Assembly: GCF_020715685.1 (NCBI RefSeq)
Contig: NZ_CP085840.1
Coordinates: 2,604,001 to 2,668,000, forward strand
Reading direction: 5' to 3'
Source: Dermatobacter hominis
GTDB lineage: Bacteria; Actinomycetota; Acidimicrobiia; Acidimicrobiales; Microtrichaceae
DNA: 64,000 nucleotides
Below, in pieces: positions 24,140 through 31,849 of this stretch (positions are counted from its first letter, which is position 1; each line of letters starts with the position of its first letter). The notes beneath the pieces are model-generated. The model was given only the letters and a program-made list of their open reading frames with translations. It was not told where the DNA came from and did no database searches. Made by a program: the position numbers and the translations under genes.

Positions 24140-25690
24140 TCAGAGCGGCATGTTGCCGTGCTTGCGGTTGGGCAGGTCCTCGCGCTTGGTGCGCAGCACC
24201 TCGAGCGAGGCGATGAGCTTGATCCGGGTCTCGGCCGGGTCGATCACGTCGTCGATGTAGCCGCGGTCGGTGGCCTCCCACGGGTTGAGGAAGGTCTCCT
24301 CGTAGGCCTCGATCAGCTCGGCCCGACGGGCCACCGGATCGGCGGCCTCGGCCAGCTCGCGGCGGTTCACGATCTCGACCGCGCCCTGGGCGCCCATCAC
24401 CGCCAGCTCGGCCGAGGGGTAGGCGAAGGCCAGGTCGGACCCGATCGACTTGGAGTCCATGACCACGTAGGCGCCGCCGTAGGCCTTGCGGGTGATCACC
24501 GAGATCCGCGGCACGGTCGCCTCGCAGTAGGCGTAGAGCAGCTTGGCGCCGTGGCGGATGATGCCGTTGTGCTCCTGGTCGACGCCGGGGAGGAACCCGG
24601 GGACGTCGACGAAGGTGACGAGCGGGATGTTGAACGCGTCGCAGGTGCGGACGAAGCGGGCCGCCTTCGACGACGACTCGATGTCGAGCACGCCGGCGAA
24701 CATGGCCGGCTGGTTGCCGACGATGCCGACGCTCGTCCCTCCCAGGCGGGCGAACCCGCAGATGATCGAACCGGCCCAGTCCCGGGCGTACTCGAAGAAG
24801 TCCCCGTCGTCGACGACCGTGCGCACGACGTCGCGCATGTCGTAGGGCTGGTTGGCCGAGCTCGGGATGAGGTCGTAGAGCTCCTCGCAGCGGCGATCGG
24901 CCGGATCGGCGGTCGGCTCGACCGGGGGCTCCTCGAGGTTGTTGGCGGGGAGGAAGCCGAGCAGGTAGCGGACGTCGTCGAGGCAGGCCTTGTCGTCGGG
25001 CGAGATGAACTGCGCCACGCCCGACGTGCCGGTGTGGGTGCGGGCGCCGCCGAGCTCCTGCTGCGTGACCTCCTCGCCGGTCACCTGCTTCACCACGTCG
25101 GGGCCGGTGATGAACATGTACGACGTCTCGTCGACCATGAACACGAAGTCGGTCATCACGGGGCTGTACACCGCACCGCCCGCGCACGGGCCCATGATCA
25201 CGCTGATCTGCGGGGTGACGCCCGAGGCCTTCACGTTGCGGAAGAAGATGCCGCCGTAGCTGGCGAGCGAGACGACGCCCTCCTGGATGCGGGCGCCGGC
25301 CCCGTCGTTGAGGCCGATCACCGGGGCACCGACCTTCATGGCCAGGTCCATCAGCTTCATGATCTTCTCGGCGAAGACCTCGCCGAGCGCACCGCCGAAC
25401 ACCGTGAAGTCCTGGCTGAAGACGAACACCTTGCGGCCGTCGACGGTGCCCCAGCCGGTGATCACGCCGTCGCCGTACGGGCGGTCGGCGAGGGCGTCGC
25501 CGGCCCGGTGGCGGGCCAGCATGTCGAGCTCGTGGAACGACCCCTCGTCCAGGAGGTAGTCGATGCGCTCGCGGGCGAGCATCTTGCCCCGCTCGTGCTG
25601 GCGGTCGATCGAACGCTGCGAACCGGGGGTGAGCGCGAGCTCACGACGCTTGGCGAGGTCCTCGACCCGCTCTCGGATGGGGTGCTCCAT
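24140..25690 (-). CDS. pccB: Acyl-CoA (propionyl-CoA-type) carboxylase beta subunit
   Basis: This is a 516-residue carboxyltransferase with both crotonase-like halves. It has RQHERGKMLARERIDYLLDEGSF split over the N-terminus, GDGVITGWGTVDGRKVFVFSQDFTVFGG in parts, the N-domain oxyanion GAGARIQEG and GPCAGGAVYSP, and the C-domain GFLPGVDQE, RKAYGGAYVVM and AVMGAQGAVEI. It transfers carboxyl groups from biotin to acyl-CoA. In this organism it could feed propionyl-CoA or acetyl-CoA carboxylation. The D/I residue that sets chain length cannot be judged reliably here. A -10 TACCGT ends 8 bases before the ATG (25699-25704). Confidence 0.93.
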   Translation of the reverse strand: MEHPIRERVEDLAKRRELALTPGSQRSIDRQHERGKMLARERIDYLLDEGSFHELDMLARHRAGDALADRPYGDGVITGWGTVDGRKVFVFSQDFTVFGGALGEVFAEKIMKLMDLAMKVGAPVIGLNDGAGARIQEGVVSLASYGGIFFRNVKASGVTPQISVIMGPCAGGAVYSPVMTDFVFMVDETSYMFITGPDVVKQVTGEEVTQQELGGARTHTGTSGVAQFISPDDKACLDDVRYLLGFLPANNLEEPPVEPTADPADRRCEELYDLIPSSANQPYDMRDVVRTVVDDGDFFEYARDWAGSIICGFARLGGTSVGIVGNQPAMFAGVLDIESSSKAARFVRTCDAFNIPLVTFVDVPGFLPGVDQEHNGIIRHGAKLLYAYCEATVPRISVITRKAYGGAYVVMDSKSIGSDLAFAYPSAELAVMGAQGAVEIVNRRELAEAADPVARRAELIEAYEETFLNPWEATDRGYIDDVIDPAETRIKLIASLEVLRTKREDLPNRKHGNMPL

Positions 25691-25698
25691 GGCCCGGA

Positions 25699-25704
25699 AC
25701 GGTA
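25699..25704 (-). promoter_or_regulatory. -10 box TACCGT of the carboxylase operon
   Basis: TACCGT on the minus strand ends 8 bases before the ATG at 25690 and should drive the beta-epsilon-flavoprotein operon as a leaderless transcript. Confidence 0.45.
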
Positions 25705-25809
25705 CTTGTGCCGCCTCGCTCACCCCAAAGGCGGGCCCGGGGCCGTCCCACGGGCAGGCACCCGGGCCTCCGCCGCTCAACTCCGCCCGGTCCCGGCCGA
25801 TGGGAGCCG

Positions 25810-26535
25810 ATGACCACCGCCGTCGAGCGCACCGACGCTCGCGCCGGCCGTCGGGCGACGGACGACCCGGACCCGGGGCACCGCCGCCGGGCCGCGACGC
25901 CGCTCGCCATCACCGCCGTCGTGCTGGGCGCGCTCGGCACCGTGATGGCCCTGGGCGTCGTGTGGTTCTTCCTCGCCCTGCCGTTCGGCGTCGTGGCGTC
26001 GGTCTGCGCGCTGGTCGACCGATGGCGGACGAAGCGAGCCACCGGGACCGCGGCGGGCGGCGTGACCACCGTGGGGCTCGTGCTCGGCCTCGCGTGCATC
26101 CCGCTGTCGCTCGGCGCGCTGCTGATCATCCCCCGGGTCGAGGACCTCACCAAGGACTCGGCCGCGGCGTTGCAGAGCGACGTGCAGGAGGACCTGGACG
26201 GCGTCGAGCAGACCGCCACCGACAACGTGGAGCGGCTCGACCGCACGCTCCGGGAGCTGGTGCGGTCCGACAAGGACTCGTGGAGCCGCGACTTCGCACG
26301 GCTGGAGAAGGACATGCAGGAGTCGCTCAAGCTGACCGACTCGCAGCTGAGGGAGCTGCTGGCGCAGCTCGAGCGCTCGACGAAGGCCGACCTCGAGCGG
26401 CTCGAGGCGTCCGCCGCGAAGGACGTCGGCGAGGTCGACGCCCGGATCGCGTCGCTCGAGGCCTACGTCCGGTCCGAGGTGGCGCGGCTCGACCGGGAGG
26501 TGGACGAGCTGCAGTCCCGGGCACCGGCCGGCTGA
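25810..26535 (+). CDS. Two-helix membrane protein with long coiled-coil tail
   Basis: This is 241 residues. There are hydrophobic segments around 31-60 and 78-107, then about 130 residues of charged heptad-like helix with recurring short units (DLDGVEQTATDNVERLDRTL, LEKDMQESLKLTDSQLRELL, LERSTKADLERLEASAAKD). It probably projects a rod from the membrane, perhaps as a dimer. No family recognised; DUF4190-like membrane pairs look similar at the N-terminus. The ATG is preceded by GGGAGCC. Confidence 0.7.
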   Translation: MTTAVERTDARAGRRATDDPDPGHRRRAATPLAITAVVLGALGTVMALGVVWFFLALPFGVVASVCALVDRWRTKRATGTAAGGVTTVGLVLGLACIPLSLGALLIIPRVEDLTKDSAAALQSDVQEDLDGVEQTATDNVERLDRTLRELVRSDKDSWSRDFARLEKDMQESLKLTDSQLRELLAQLERSTKADLERLEASAAKDVGEVDARIASLEAYVRSEVARLDREVDELQSRAPAG

Positions 26536-26537
26536 CC

Positions 26538-26573
26538 CTCGACGGCGGCGCGGCAGCCGCCGACCCCGTCGAG
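26538..26573 (+). terminator. Hairpin terminator after the coiled-coil gene
   Basis: CTCGACGG (26538-26545) pairs perfectly with CCGTCGAG (26566-26573), with an inner CGGC/GCCG stem and a 6-base loop. It begins 3 bases after the stop codon, a typical place for a terminator. Confidence 0.5.
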
Positions 26574-26625
26574 AGGCGCCCGAGCGGTCGCCGAACCCGG
26601 TGGTCCGACCCGACGCGGTCAGGGC

Positions 26626-26631
26626 TACCGT
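26626..26631 (+). promoter_or_regulatory. -10 box TACCGT of leaderless promoter
   Basis: TACCGT ends 8 bases before the ATG at 26640 of the LOG-family gene. Confidence 0.45.
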
Positions 26632-26639
26632 CGGCGCCC

Positions 26640-27242
26640 ATGACCGTCCCGGCCCCCGGAGCGAGCGACCGCCCTCCCCGGCTCTGCGTGTACTGCGCGT
26701 CCAACATGGGCGACGACCCCGCGTACGCCGACGCGGCCGCCGAGGTCGGCACCGAGCTGGGCCGGCGGGGCATCGACCTCGTGTACGGCGGCGGTCACGT
26801 CGGCCTCATGGGGGTCGTGGCCGACCGGGCGCTGGCCGGCGGGCGTTCGGTCACGGGCGTGATCACCGAGCACCTGATGAAGCCCGAGGTCGCGCACGGC
26901 GATCTGGACGAGCTCGTCGTCGTCGAGGGCATGCCGGAGCGCAAGCGGGCGATGTTCGAGCGGGCCGACGCGTTCCTGACGCTGCCGGGCGGCGTCGGGA
27001 CGATGGAGGAGATGTTCGAGGTGCTGTGCTGGTCCTACCTGGGCCTGCACCCGAAGCCGATGGGGCTCCTCAACGTCGGCGGGTACTACGACCACCTCGT
27101 GGCCTTCCTCGACCACGCGGTCGAGCGCGGCCTCTGCCGCCCGCGCATCCGCGAGCTGCTCGTCGTCGGCGACGAGGTTGGCCCGCTGCTCGACCGGCTG
27201 CTGCCCGCCGGGGGCGTCCCGCTCGACGGCATCGCCGGCTGA
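26640..27242 (+). CDS. LOG family protein (TIGR00730; cytokinin-riboside-phosphate phosphoribohydrolase type)
   Basis: This is 200 residues with LCVYCASNMGDDPAY, VYGGGHVGLMGVVADRAL, the catalytic-type segment PERKRAMFERADAFLTLPGGVGTMEEMFE (PGGxGTxxE) and the NVGGYYDHL end. LOG proteins release the free base from nucleoside 5'-monophosphates, notably cytokinin ribotides, and Mycobacterium tuberculosis has an active one (Rv1205). The enzyme may alternatively hydrolyse AMP or other nucleotides. No cytokinin synthase is nearby. Confidence 0.92.
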   Translation: MTVPAPGASDRPPRLCVYCASNMGDDPAYADAAAEVGTELGRRGIDLVYGGGHVGLMGVVADRALAGGRSVTGVITEHLMKPEVAHGDLDELVVVEGMPERKRAMFERADAFLTLPGGVGTMEEMFEVLCWSYLGLHPKPMGLLNVGGYYDHLVAFLDHAVERGLCRPRIRELLVVGDEVGPLLDRLLPAGGVPLDGIAG

Positions 27243-27295
27243 GCGCCGCCTTCTGCTTGACGACGCCCCCTGCCCGAAGGTGTAGAACCGTACGG

Positions 27296-28375
27296 GTGCG
27301 GCTCCCGGTCCTCCCACCGATGCGGCCCATGCTCGCGAAGGCCACCAAGGAGATCCCCACCGGGGACCTCCTCTACGAGCCGAAGTGGGACGGGTTCCGC
27401 TGCATCGTGTTCCGCGACGGCGACGAGGTGGTGCTCGGCAGCCGGAACGAGAAGCCGCTGACCCGCTACTTCCCGGAGCTGGTCGGACCGATCACCCGGA
27501 TGCTCCCCGAGCGCTGCGTGATGGACGGCGAGCTCGTCGTCCCCGGCCCCGACGGACTCGACTTCGACCTGCTGCAGCAGCGGATCCACCCCGCCGACAG
27601 CCGCGTGCAGATGCTCGCCGAGACGACGCCGGCCCACCTCGTCCTCTTCGACCTCATCGCCCTGGACGACCTCGACCTCATGCCGCTGCCGCTGCGGGAG
27701 CGGCGGGCGACGCTGGAGCGCCTGCTCGACCACGTCGCCCCGCCCCTGCACCTCACGCCGGCCACCCACGACCCTGCGCTCGCCACCGACTGGTTCGAGC
27801 GCTTCGACGGGTCCGGCTTCGACGGCGTGATGGCCAAGGCGCTCGACGAGCCCTACGTCCCCGACAAGCGCGTCCAGCTCAAGGTGAAGCACCACCGCAC
27901 GGCCGACTGCGTCGTCGCGGGGTACCGGCACCACAAGGACGGCGGCGTCGGGTCGCTCCTGCTCGGCCTGTTCGACGACGCCGATCCGCCGATGCTGCAC
28001 CACGTCGGCGTGGCCTCCGCCTTCGCCGCGTCCCAGCGGCGGACGCTGGCCGCCGAGCTCGCGCCGTACGAGACGGGTGGCGTCGAGTCCCACCCGTGGC
28101 GCGCCTGGGCCGACGCCGAGGCCCACACCGACGGGGCCCGCATGCCGGGGGCGCCGAACCGGTGGTCCGGCGGCAAGGCCTCGGCCGAGTGGGTGCCGCT
28201 CCGCTGCGAGCTGGTGGTCGAGGTGACGTACGAGAACCTCACGTCGGGACGGTTCCGCCACCCGGCCCGGTTCGTGCGCTGGCGGCCCGACAAGGAGCCG
28301 AGCCAGTGCGACTACGCCCAGCTCGAGCACCCGCCGCCGGTCGAGTACACCCAGATCTTCGACGTCCCGGCCTGA
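27296..28375 (+). CDS. ligC: ATP-dependent DNA ligase, LigC/LigD-ligase type
   Basis: This is 359 residues with the adenylation motif EPKWDGFRCI (Lys of KWDG), motif III VMDGELVVPGPDGLDFD, motif IV FDGVMAKAL, motif V KVKHHRTADCVVAGYR, and an OB-fold C-terminus ending RFVRWRPDK. There is no polymerase or phosphoesterase domain, so it is a stand-alone ligase like mycobacterial LigC, used in DNA repair rather than replication. The GTG start sits 7 bases after TAGAAC, a near match to the -10 rule. It converges on the 5'-3' exonuclease gene. Confidence 0.9.
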   Translation: MRLPVLPPMRPMLAKATKEIPTGDLLYEPKWDGFRCIVFRDGDEVVLGSRNEKPLTRYFPELVGPITRMLPERCVMDGELVVPGPDGLDFDLLQQRIHPADSRVQMLAETTPAHLVLFDLIALDDLDLMPLPLRERRATLERLLDHVAPPLHLTPATHDPALATDWFERFDGSGFDGVMAKALDEPYVPDKRVQLKVKHHRTADCVVAGYRHHKDGGVGSLLLGLFDDADPPMLHHVGVASAFAASQRRTLAAELAPYETGGVESHPWRAWADAEAHTDGARMPGAPNRWSGGKASAEWVPLRCELVVEVTYENLTSGRFRHPARFVRWRPDKEPSQCDYAQLEHPPPVEYTQIFDVPA

Positions 28376-28428
28376 CCGGCTCCTGCGCCCTCCGTGCTCT
28401 GTCAGGACTGGTCAGCTGCGCGGGTCGG

Positions 28429-29304
28429 TCAGGCGCGGTCCTCGGCGATGCGGTGGGCGTTGCGCACCAGGTCGGGCGCGTCGAGGCGGTCCGCCCAGCC
28501 GACGAGGTCGTCGGTGGGCCCGTCCCAGCGCCACTCGTCGACCGTGCCGACCTCGACGTCGGTCACGAGCGTCGCCAGCGTCTTGAAGAGCAGCGCCTGC
28601 TCGAACTCATCGTGGAGGGTGGTCGCCAGCTTCGCCGCGCCGCGGACGCCGACGTCCCACTGGCCCGGCGCGTGCGGGATGTCCTCGATGCGCCCGTAGC
28701 GCCGCAGCACGGTCGCGGCGGTCTTGGCGCCCCAGCCCTGGAGGCCGGGGAACCCGTCGGCGCTGTCACCGACGAGGGCGAGCCAGTCGGGGATCGACGC
28801 CGGCTCGACGCCGTACTTCTCCAGGACGCCCTCGCTGTCGCGGAACTGCTGGGCCCGGCGGTCGTACTGGACGACCTTGCCGCCGACGCACTGGGCGAGG
28901 TCCTTGTCGGGCGTGCAGATCACGACCTTCTCGACGCGGTCGTCGTCCGCGGCCACCGCTGCGGCGGCGCCGAGGGCGTCGTCCGCCTCGACCTCGACCA
29001 TCGGCCAGACGGTGAGGCCCAGCGCGGCGATCGCCTCCTCGAGCCAGGGGAACTGGCGCTTCAGATCGGCGTCGATCCCCGAGCCGTCCTTGTAAGTGGG
29101 CCAGAGGTCGTTGCGGAACGACTCGATCACGTGGTCGGTGGCGACGCCAAGGTGGGTGGCGCCGTCGCCGAGCATCGTGAGCAGCGAGCGGAGCACGCCG
29201 CGCACGGCCCCGACCTGCTCGCCGGCGTCGTTCGAGTGCCCGCCGCCCGGCGAGTAGAAGTAGCGGAAGAGCTCGTAGGTGCCGTCGACCAGGTGGACCT
29301 GCAT
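28429..29304 (-). CDS. Stand-alone 5'-3' exonuclease / flap endonuclease (PolA N-terminal domain type)
   Basis: This is 291 residues with the acidic metal-binding set of the family: VHLVDGTYELFR, YKDGSGID, MVEVEADDALGAAAA, CTPDKDLAQ, and the helix-hairpin-helix GDSADGFPGLQGWGAKTAATVLRRYG. It matches the nuclease domain of DNA polymerase I without the polymerase. Such proteins remove 5' flaps and RNA primers. It faces the LigC gene tail to tail, so the two are close but not co-transcribed. The length is close to the family norm of 280-310. Confidence 0.9.
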   Translation of the reverse strand: MQVHLVDGTYELFRYFYSPGGGHSNDAGEQVGAVRGVLRSLLTMLGDGATHLGVATDHVIESFRNDLWPTYKDGSGIDADLKRQFPWLEEAIAALGLTVWPMVEVEADDALGAAAAVAADDDRVEKVVICTPDKDLAQCVGGKVVQYDRRAQQFRDSEGVLEKYGVEPASIPDWLALVGDSADGFPGLQGWGAKTAATVLRRYGRIEDIPHAPGQWDVGVRGAAKLATTLHDEFEQALLFKTLATLVTDVEVGTVDEWRWDGPTDDLVGWADRLDAPDLVRNAHRIAEDRA

Positions 29305-29419
29305 CCGGCGAGCCTGTCACAGCGGAACTGTTGCCGGAGCGGGGACGAGGGAGCGATCCTTGCGGACCCGGGGTCGCCGCACCGGCGGCCGGCGAGGCAG
29401 CGGTGCGGGAGGACGATCG

Positions 29420-29845
29420 ATGCGCCTGAGCGAACCTGACGCGCTGGGCCGTCTCGCCGAGTCCTCCCACGGGGTGCTGTCCACCGTCAACCCGGAGCGC
29501 GGCGTCGACGCGGTTCCTGTCGTCTTCGCGGTCGACGACGGCTTCGTCGGCATCCCCGTCGATCTCGTCAAGCCGAAGGGCTCCACACGGCTGCAGCGCG
29601 AACGGAACCTCGAGCACGACCCGAGGGCAGCGCTCCTGGTGGAGAACTGGGACAGCGAGGACTGGTCACGGCTGTGGTGGGTCCGAGCGTCCGTCGAGTT
29701 CGACCCCGAGCCGGGCGCCAGCCGCTCGGCTGCGCTCGCACGCGGGCTGGCGAGGCGCTACGAGCAGTACGGCGACCAGCCGTTCGCCCGGCTCATCGTG
29801 CTCCGGATCGTCGGCGTGACCGGCTGGTCCGGTCACGCCGGCTGA
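29420..29845 (+). CDS. PPOX-class F420-dependent oxidoreductase (TIGR03668-like)
   Basis: This is 141 residues of split-barrel flavin/F420-binding fold: LAESSHGVLSTVNPERGVDAVPVVFAVDDG, then the basic KPKGSTRLQRERNLEHDPRAALLVENWDSEDWSRLWWVRA that typifies the Rv0121 subgroup, where RLWWVR is diagnostic. Members bind coenzyme F420, though the true substrate is seldom known. The ATG at 29420 has GGGAGGAC upstream as a ribosome site. Confidence 0.87.
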   Translation: MRLSEPDALGRLAESSHGVLSTVNPERGVDAVPVVFAVDDGFVGIPVDLVKPKGSTRLQRERNLEHDPRAALLVENWDSEDWSRLWWVRASVEFDPEPGASRSAALARGLARRYEQYGDQPFARLIVLRIVGVTGWSGHAG

Positions 29846-29890
29846 GCCAGACGGCCGCCCCGACGACCGTCGGCCGGGTTCGGGCAGAGG

Positions 29891-30286
29891 TCAGTCGGCG
29901 AAGACGTCGCGGTTGATCTGGATGAAGAACGTGTGGTCGTGCCCCTTGTTGGCGTCGTCGGCGTTGTACGCGGTCCTCGCCACCCCGTCGGGCACGCGCT
30001 CGTCGGGGTAGATGGCGCCGACCGGGCAGACATCGGGCTGGTAGCACGCCGTGCACGACGTGCACTCCTCGGGGTGCACGTAGAGCATCGAGTCGCCGAA
30101 CACCGCGATCGCATCGGGCACCGGCTGATGCGAGTTCTCGATGACGCCGCTGCCCGCCTCCTCCTCGGAGACGAGCGTGTTGGTGGCGGGGTCGTACTCG
30201 TAGATGCACTGCACGGGGCAGACGTCGACACAGGCCCGGTCCTTCACCCCGATGCACGCTTCGGTGATCACTGCGATCCCTGCCAT
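29891..30286 (-). CDS. Ferredoxin with two Fe-S clusters (7Fe/8Fe type) and C-terminal extension
   Basis: This is 131 residues. The first cluster region is VKDRACVDVCPVQCIY, the second CTSCTACYQPDVCPVGAIYP, the latter CxxCxxC...CP. About 45 residues of acidic spacer (SEEEAGSGVIENSHQPVPDAIAVFGDS, here given in part) lie between the two, much longer than in small clostridial ferredoxins, and a 30-residue tail follows. It is an electron carrier, partner unknown. The ATG has a strong ribosome site GGAGGA 4 bases upstream, so it is translated from a leadered mRNA. Confidence 0.88.
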   Translation of the reverse strand: MAGIAVITEACIGVKDRACVDVCPVQCIYEYDPATNTLVSEEEAGSGVIENSHQPVPDAIAVFGDSMLYVHPEECTSCTACYQPDVCPVGAIYPDERVPDGVARTAYNADDANKGHDHTFFIQINRDVFAD

Positions 30287-30442
30287 GGTTCCTCCGCATC
30301 GCGACGGGCACGTGGCCGGCCGGGTCGGTGACGGGCAGCGAGGTGCTGCTGCGGTCTGCTCGCGACGTCGCGCGACCGCCGTACCCGGAGCGGTGGCCGC
30401 TAGAACGCGATGGCCGACGTGTCGTCGAGCTCGCCCCGCCCG

Positions 30443-30448
30443 TAGCGT
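30443..30448 (+). promoter_or_regulatory. -10 box TAGCGT of leaderless merR-type gene
   Basis: TAGCGT ends 6 bases before the ATG at 30455. Confidence 0.45.
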
Positions 30449-30454
30449 CGCGGG

Positions 30455-30868
30455 ATGGCAGCGCGCACCATCGGCCGGCTCGCGGAGGCGGCCGGCGTGA
30501 ACGTGGAGACGATCCGGTACTACGAGCGGCGTGGGCTGATCGACCAGCCCGAGCGATCCCCGCAGGGCTACCGGCACTACGACGACGCGGCGCTGTGGCG
30601 GCTCTCGTTCATCCGCCGTGCCAAGGACCTGGGGTTCTCGCTCGCGGAGATCGCCGCCCTGCTCGAGACCGACGAGTCCGGGGCGCGGTCCTCGGCGCGG
30701 GTGCTGGCGACCGCCTCGTCGCGGCTGGCCGTGGTCGAACAGGAGCTCGCCGACCTCGAGGCCGTGCGCACCCGGCTGCGAGCACTGCTCGACCTGTGCG
30801 CCGGCGCCGACGGCGCCTGCCTCTCGCTCGACAGCCCGGTCCTGCGGGGAACGCCCACGGGGGCTTGA
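30455..30868 (+). CDS. MerR-family metal/redox-responsive transcription activator
   Basis: This is 137 residues: a winged helix (TIGRLAEAAGVNVETIRYYERRGLI, residues 5-29), RSPQGYRHYDDAALWRLSFIRRAKDLGFSLAEIAALL, a dimer helix, and a C-terminal loop with C115 and C122 (LCAGADGAC). The two-Cys loop resembles CueR/ZntR (C-x7-C). The residue aligned with CueR Ser77 is Ser80, which in CueR goes with monovalent metals. The MerR mercury Cys82 is missing. The stop codon overlaps the -35 of the operator that drives the thioredoxin gene, its likely target. Confidence 0.9.
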   Translation: MAARTIGRLAEAAGVNVETIRYYERRGLIDQPERSPQGYRHYDDAALWRLSFIRRAKDLGFSLAEIAALLETDESGARSSARVLATASSRLAVVEQELADLEAVRTRLRALLDLCAGADGACLSLDSPVLRGTPTGA

Positions 30869-30896
30869 CCCCGTACCGGGGTACGGCTCGTACGGT
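30865..30896 (+). promoter_or_regulatory. MerR-type operator-promoter for the thioredoxin gene
   Basis: The -35 TTGACC (30865-30870) overlaps the merR-type stop. It is followed by the dyad CCGTAC-CGGG-GTACGG (30871-30886) and -10 TACGGT (30891-30896), with a 20-bp spacer. Over-long spacers with the dyad between the boxes define MerR-activated promoters. The half-sites CCGTAC/GTACGG are the same as in the Tn501 mer operator as I remember it. The -10 ends 6 bases before the ATG, so the mRNA should be leaderless. Confidence 0.85.
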
Positions 30897-30902
30897 CACC
30901 CC

Positions 30903-31262
30903 ATGAGCACGACCCACGACCCCACCACCCCCTCGGCCGCATCGGTCGACCGCCTCACCAGCACCTCGTTCGACGAGGAGGTCATGGCGTCGGACCGGCC
31001 GGTCCTCGTCGACTTCACCGCGTCGTGGTGCCCGCCGTGCGAGCAGCAGACGCCCGTGCTCCACGCCCTCGCCGACGAGCAGGCGGCCCGGCTGCGCATC
31101 GTCGAGGTCGACGTCGACGAGAGCCCCGACCTCGCCCGCCGCCACCAGGTGCTCAGCGCGCCGACCATGGTGCTCTACGTCGACGGCCGCATCGCGCTGA
31201 CCCTGGTCGGCGCCCGCGGCCGGGGCCGCCTCCTCGAGGACCTCGACCCCTTCCTGGGCTGA
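30903..31262 (+). CDS. Thioredoxin with WCPPC active site
   Basis: This is 119 residues of thioredoxin fold after a 20-residue polar lead. It has VLVDFTASWCPPCEQQTPVL with C43-P-P-C46 in place of the usual CGPC, VEVDVDESPDLARRH, the cis-proline segment LSAPTMVLYVDGRIA and a GARGRGRL tail. No signal peptide, so cytoplasmic. CPPC gives a different redox potential from CGPC in studied variants. It is placed directly behind a MerR regulator and its operator, so it is probably induced by a thiophilic metal or oxidant. Confidence 0.92.
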   Translation: MSTTHDPTTPSAASVDRLTSTSFDEEVMASDRPVLVDFTASWCPPCEQQTPVLHALADEQAARLRIVEVDVDESPDLARRHQVLSAPTMVLYVDGRIALTLVGARGRGRLLEDLDPFLG

Positions 31263-31332
31263 GCGCACCGGCGGGAGCACGGCTCGGGCCCCGGACGATC
31301 GCACCCGCGCCGACGTCCACGGCGCGAGTCGC

Positions 31333-31767
31333 TCAGGCCCCGGCGTCGGCCAGGACCGCGGTCAGGAGCTCGACGAGCCGCTGGCGGTCCTTCGCCGTGA
31401 GCGACGCCGTGAAGCGGTCCTGCGCCCGACCCAGCTCCGACTCGATCACGCCCAGCCGGCGGCGGCCCGAGGCGGTGATCGTCGCGACCTTGCGACGGGC
31501 GTCGGCGGGGTCGGGCTCCCGTCGCACCCGGCCCTCGGCCTCGAGCGCGTCGAGCGTGGTCGTCACGTCGCTGCGGTCCATCCGCGCCGAGCGACCGAGA
31601 TCGGCCTGGCTGCACGCCCCGACGTCGTCCAGCACGACCAGCACCCGGTACTCGTAGCCACGGGCGCCGGCGCGCTCGAACGCCTCCGACGCCAGGCGGT
31701 GGGCGACGGTCGCGGCCTGGGTGACGAGGAACGTCGGCTTGGAGGCGAGGCGGTCGGGCACGTCCAC
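31333..31767 (-). CDS. MarR-family transcription regulator
   Basis: This is 144 residues with the MarR winged helix: YEYRVLVVLDDVGACSQADLGRSARMDRSDVTTTLDALEAEGRVRREPDPADARRKVATIT, given here as one domain around residues 40-100, flanked by dimer helices. The wing motif DPADARRK is diagnostic. The GTG start at 31767 lies 6 bases after TATCCT (31774-31779). Two GTTGG-N5-CCAAC sites follow between it and the divergent SnoaL-like gene, so it probably represses itself and that gene. Confidence 0.9.
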   Translation of the reverse strand: MDVPDRLASKPTFLVTQAATVAHRLASEAFERAGARGYEYRVLVVLDDVGACSQADLGRSARMDRSDVTTTLDALEAEGRVRREPDPADARRKVATITASGRRRLGVIESELGRAQDRFTASLTAKDRQRLVELLTAVLADAGA

Positions 31768-31773
31768 CCCCCG

Positions 31774-31779
31774 AGGATA
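31774..31779 (-). promoter_or_regulatory. -10 box TATCCT of leaderless marR-type gene
   Basis: On the minus strand TATCCT ends 6 bases before the GTG at 31767 and lies just beside operator site 1, so a bound repressor would block it. Confidence 0.45.
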
Positions 31780-31787
31780 GCGAACCC

Positions 31788-31830
31788 GTTGGCATGACCA
31801 ACGTTCCGCGATACCGTTGGTCATACCAAC
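31788..31830. promoter_or_regulatory. Two MarR operator sites GTTGG-N5-CCAAC
   Basis: Site 1 GTTGGCATGACCAAC (31788-31802) and site 2 GTTGGTCATACCAAC (31816-31830) share the same 5-bp arms and 5-bp spacer, 28 bp apart. They fill the space between the divergent marR-type and SnoaL-like genes, the usual position for MarR repressor binding. Confidence 0.75.
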
Positions 31831-31849
31831 GACCCCTCAGGAGACCTCC

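Noticed and set aside
30455-31262. A mercury-resistance locus, because the operator half-sites match mer
   Set aside because: No merA, merB or transport gene follows, and the regulator lacks the Cys82 ligand used for Hg(II).
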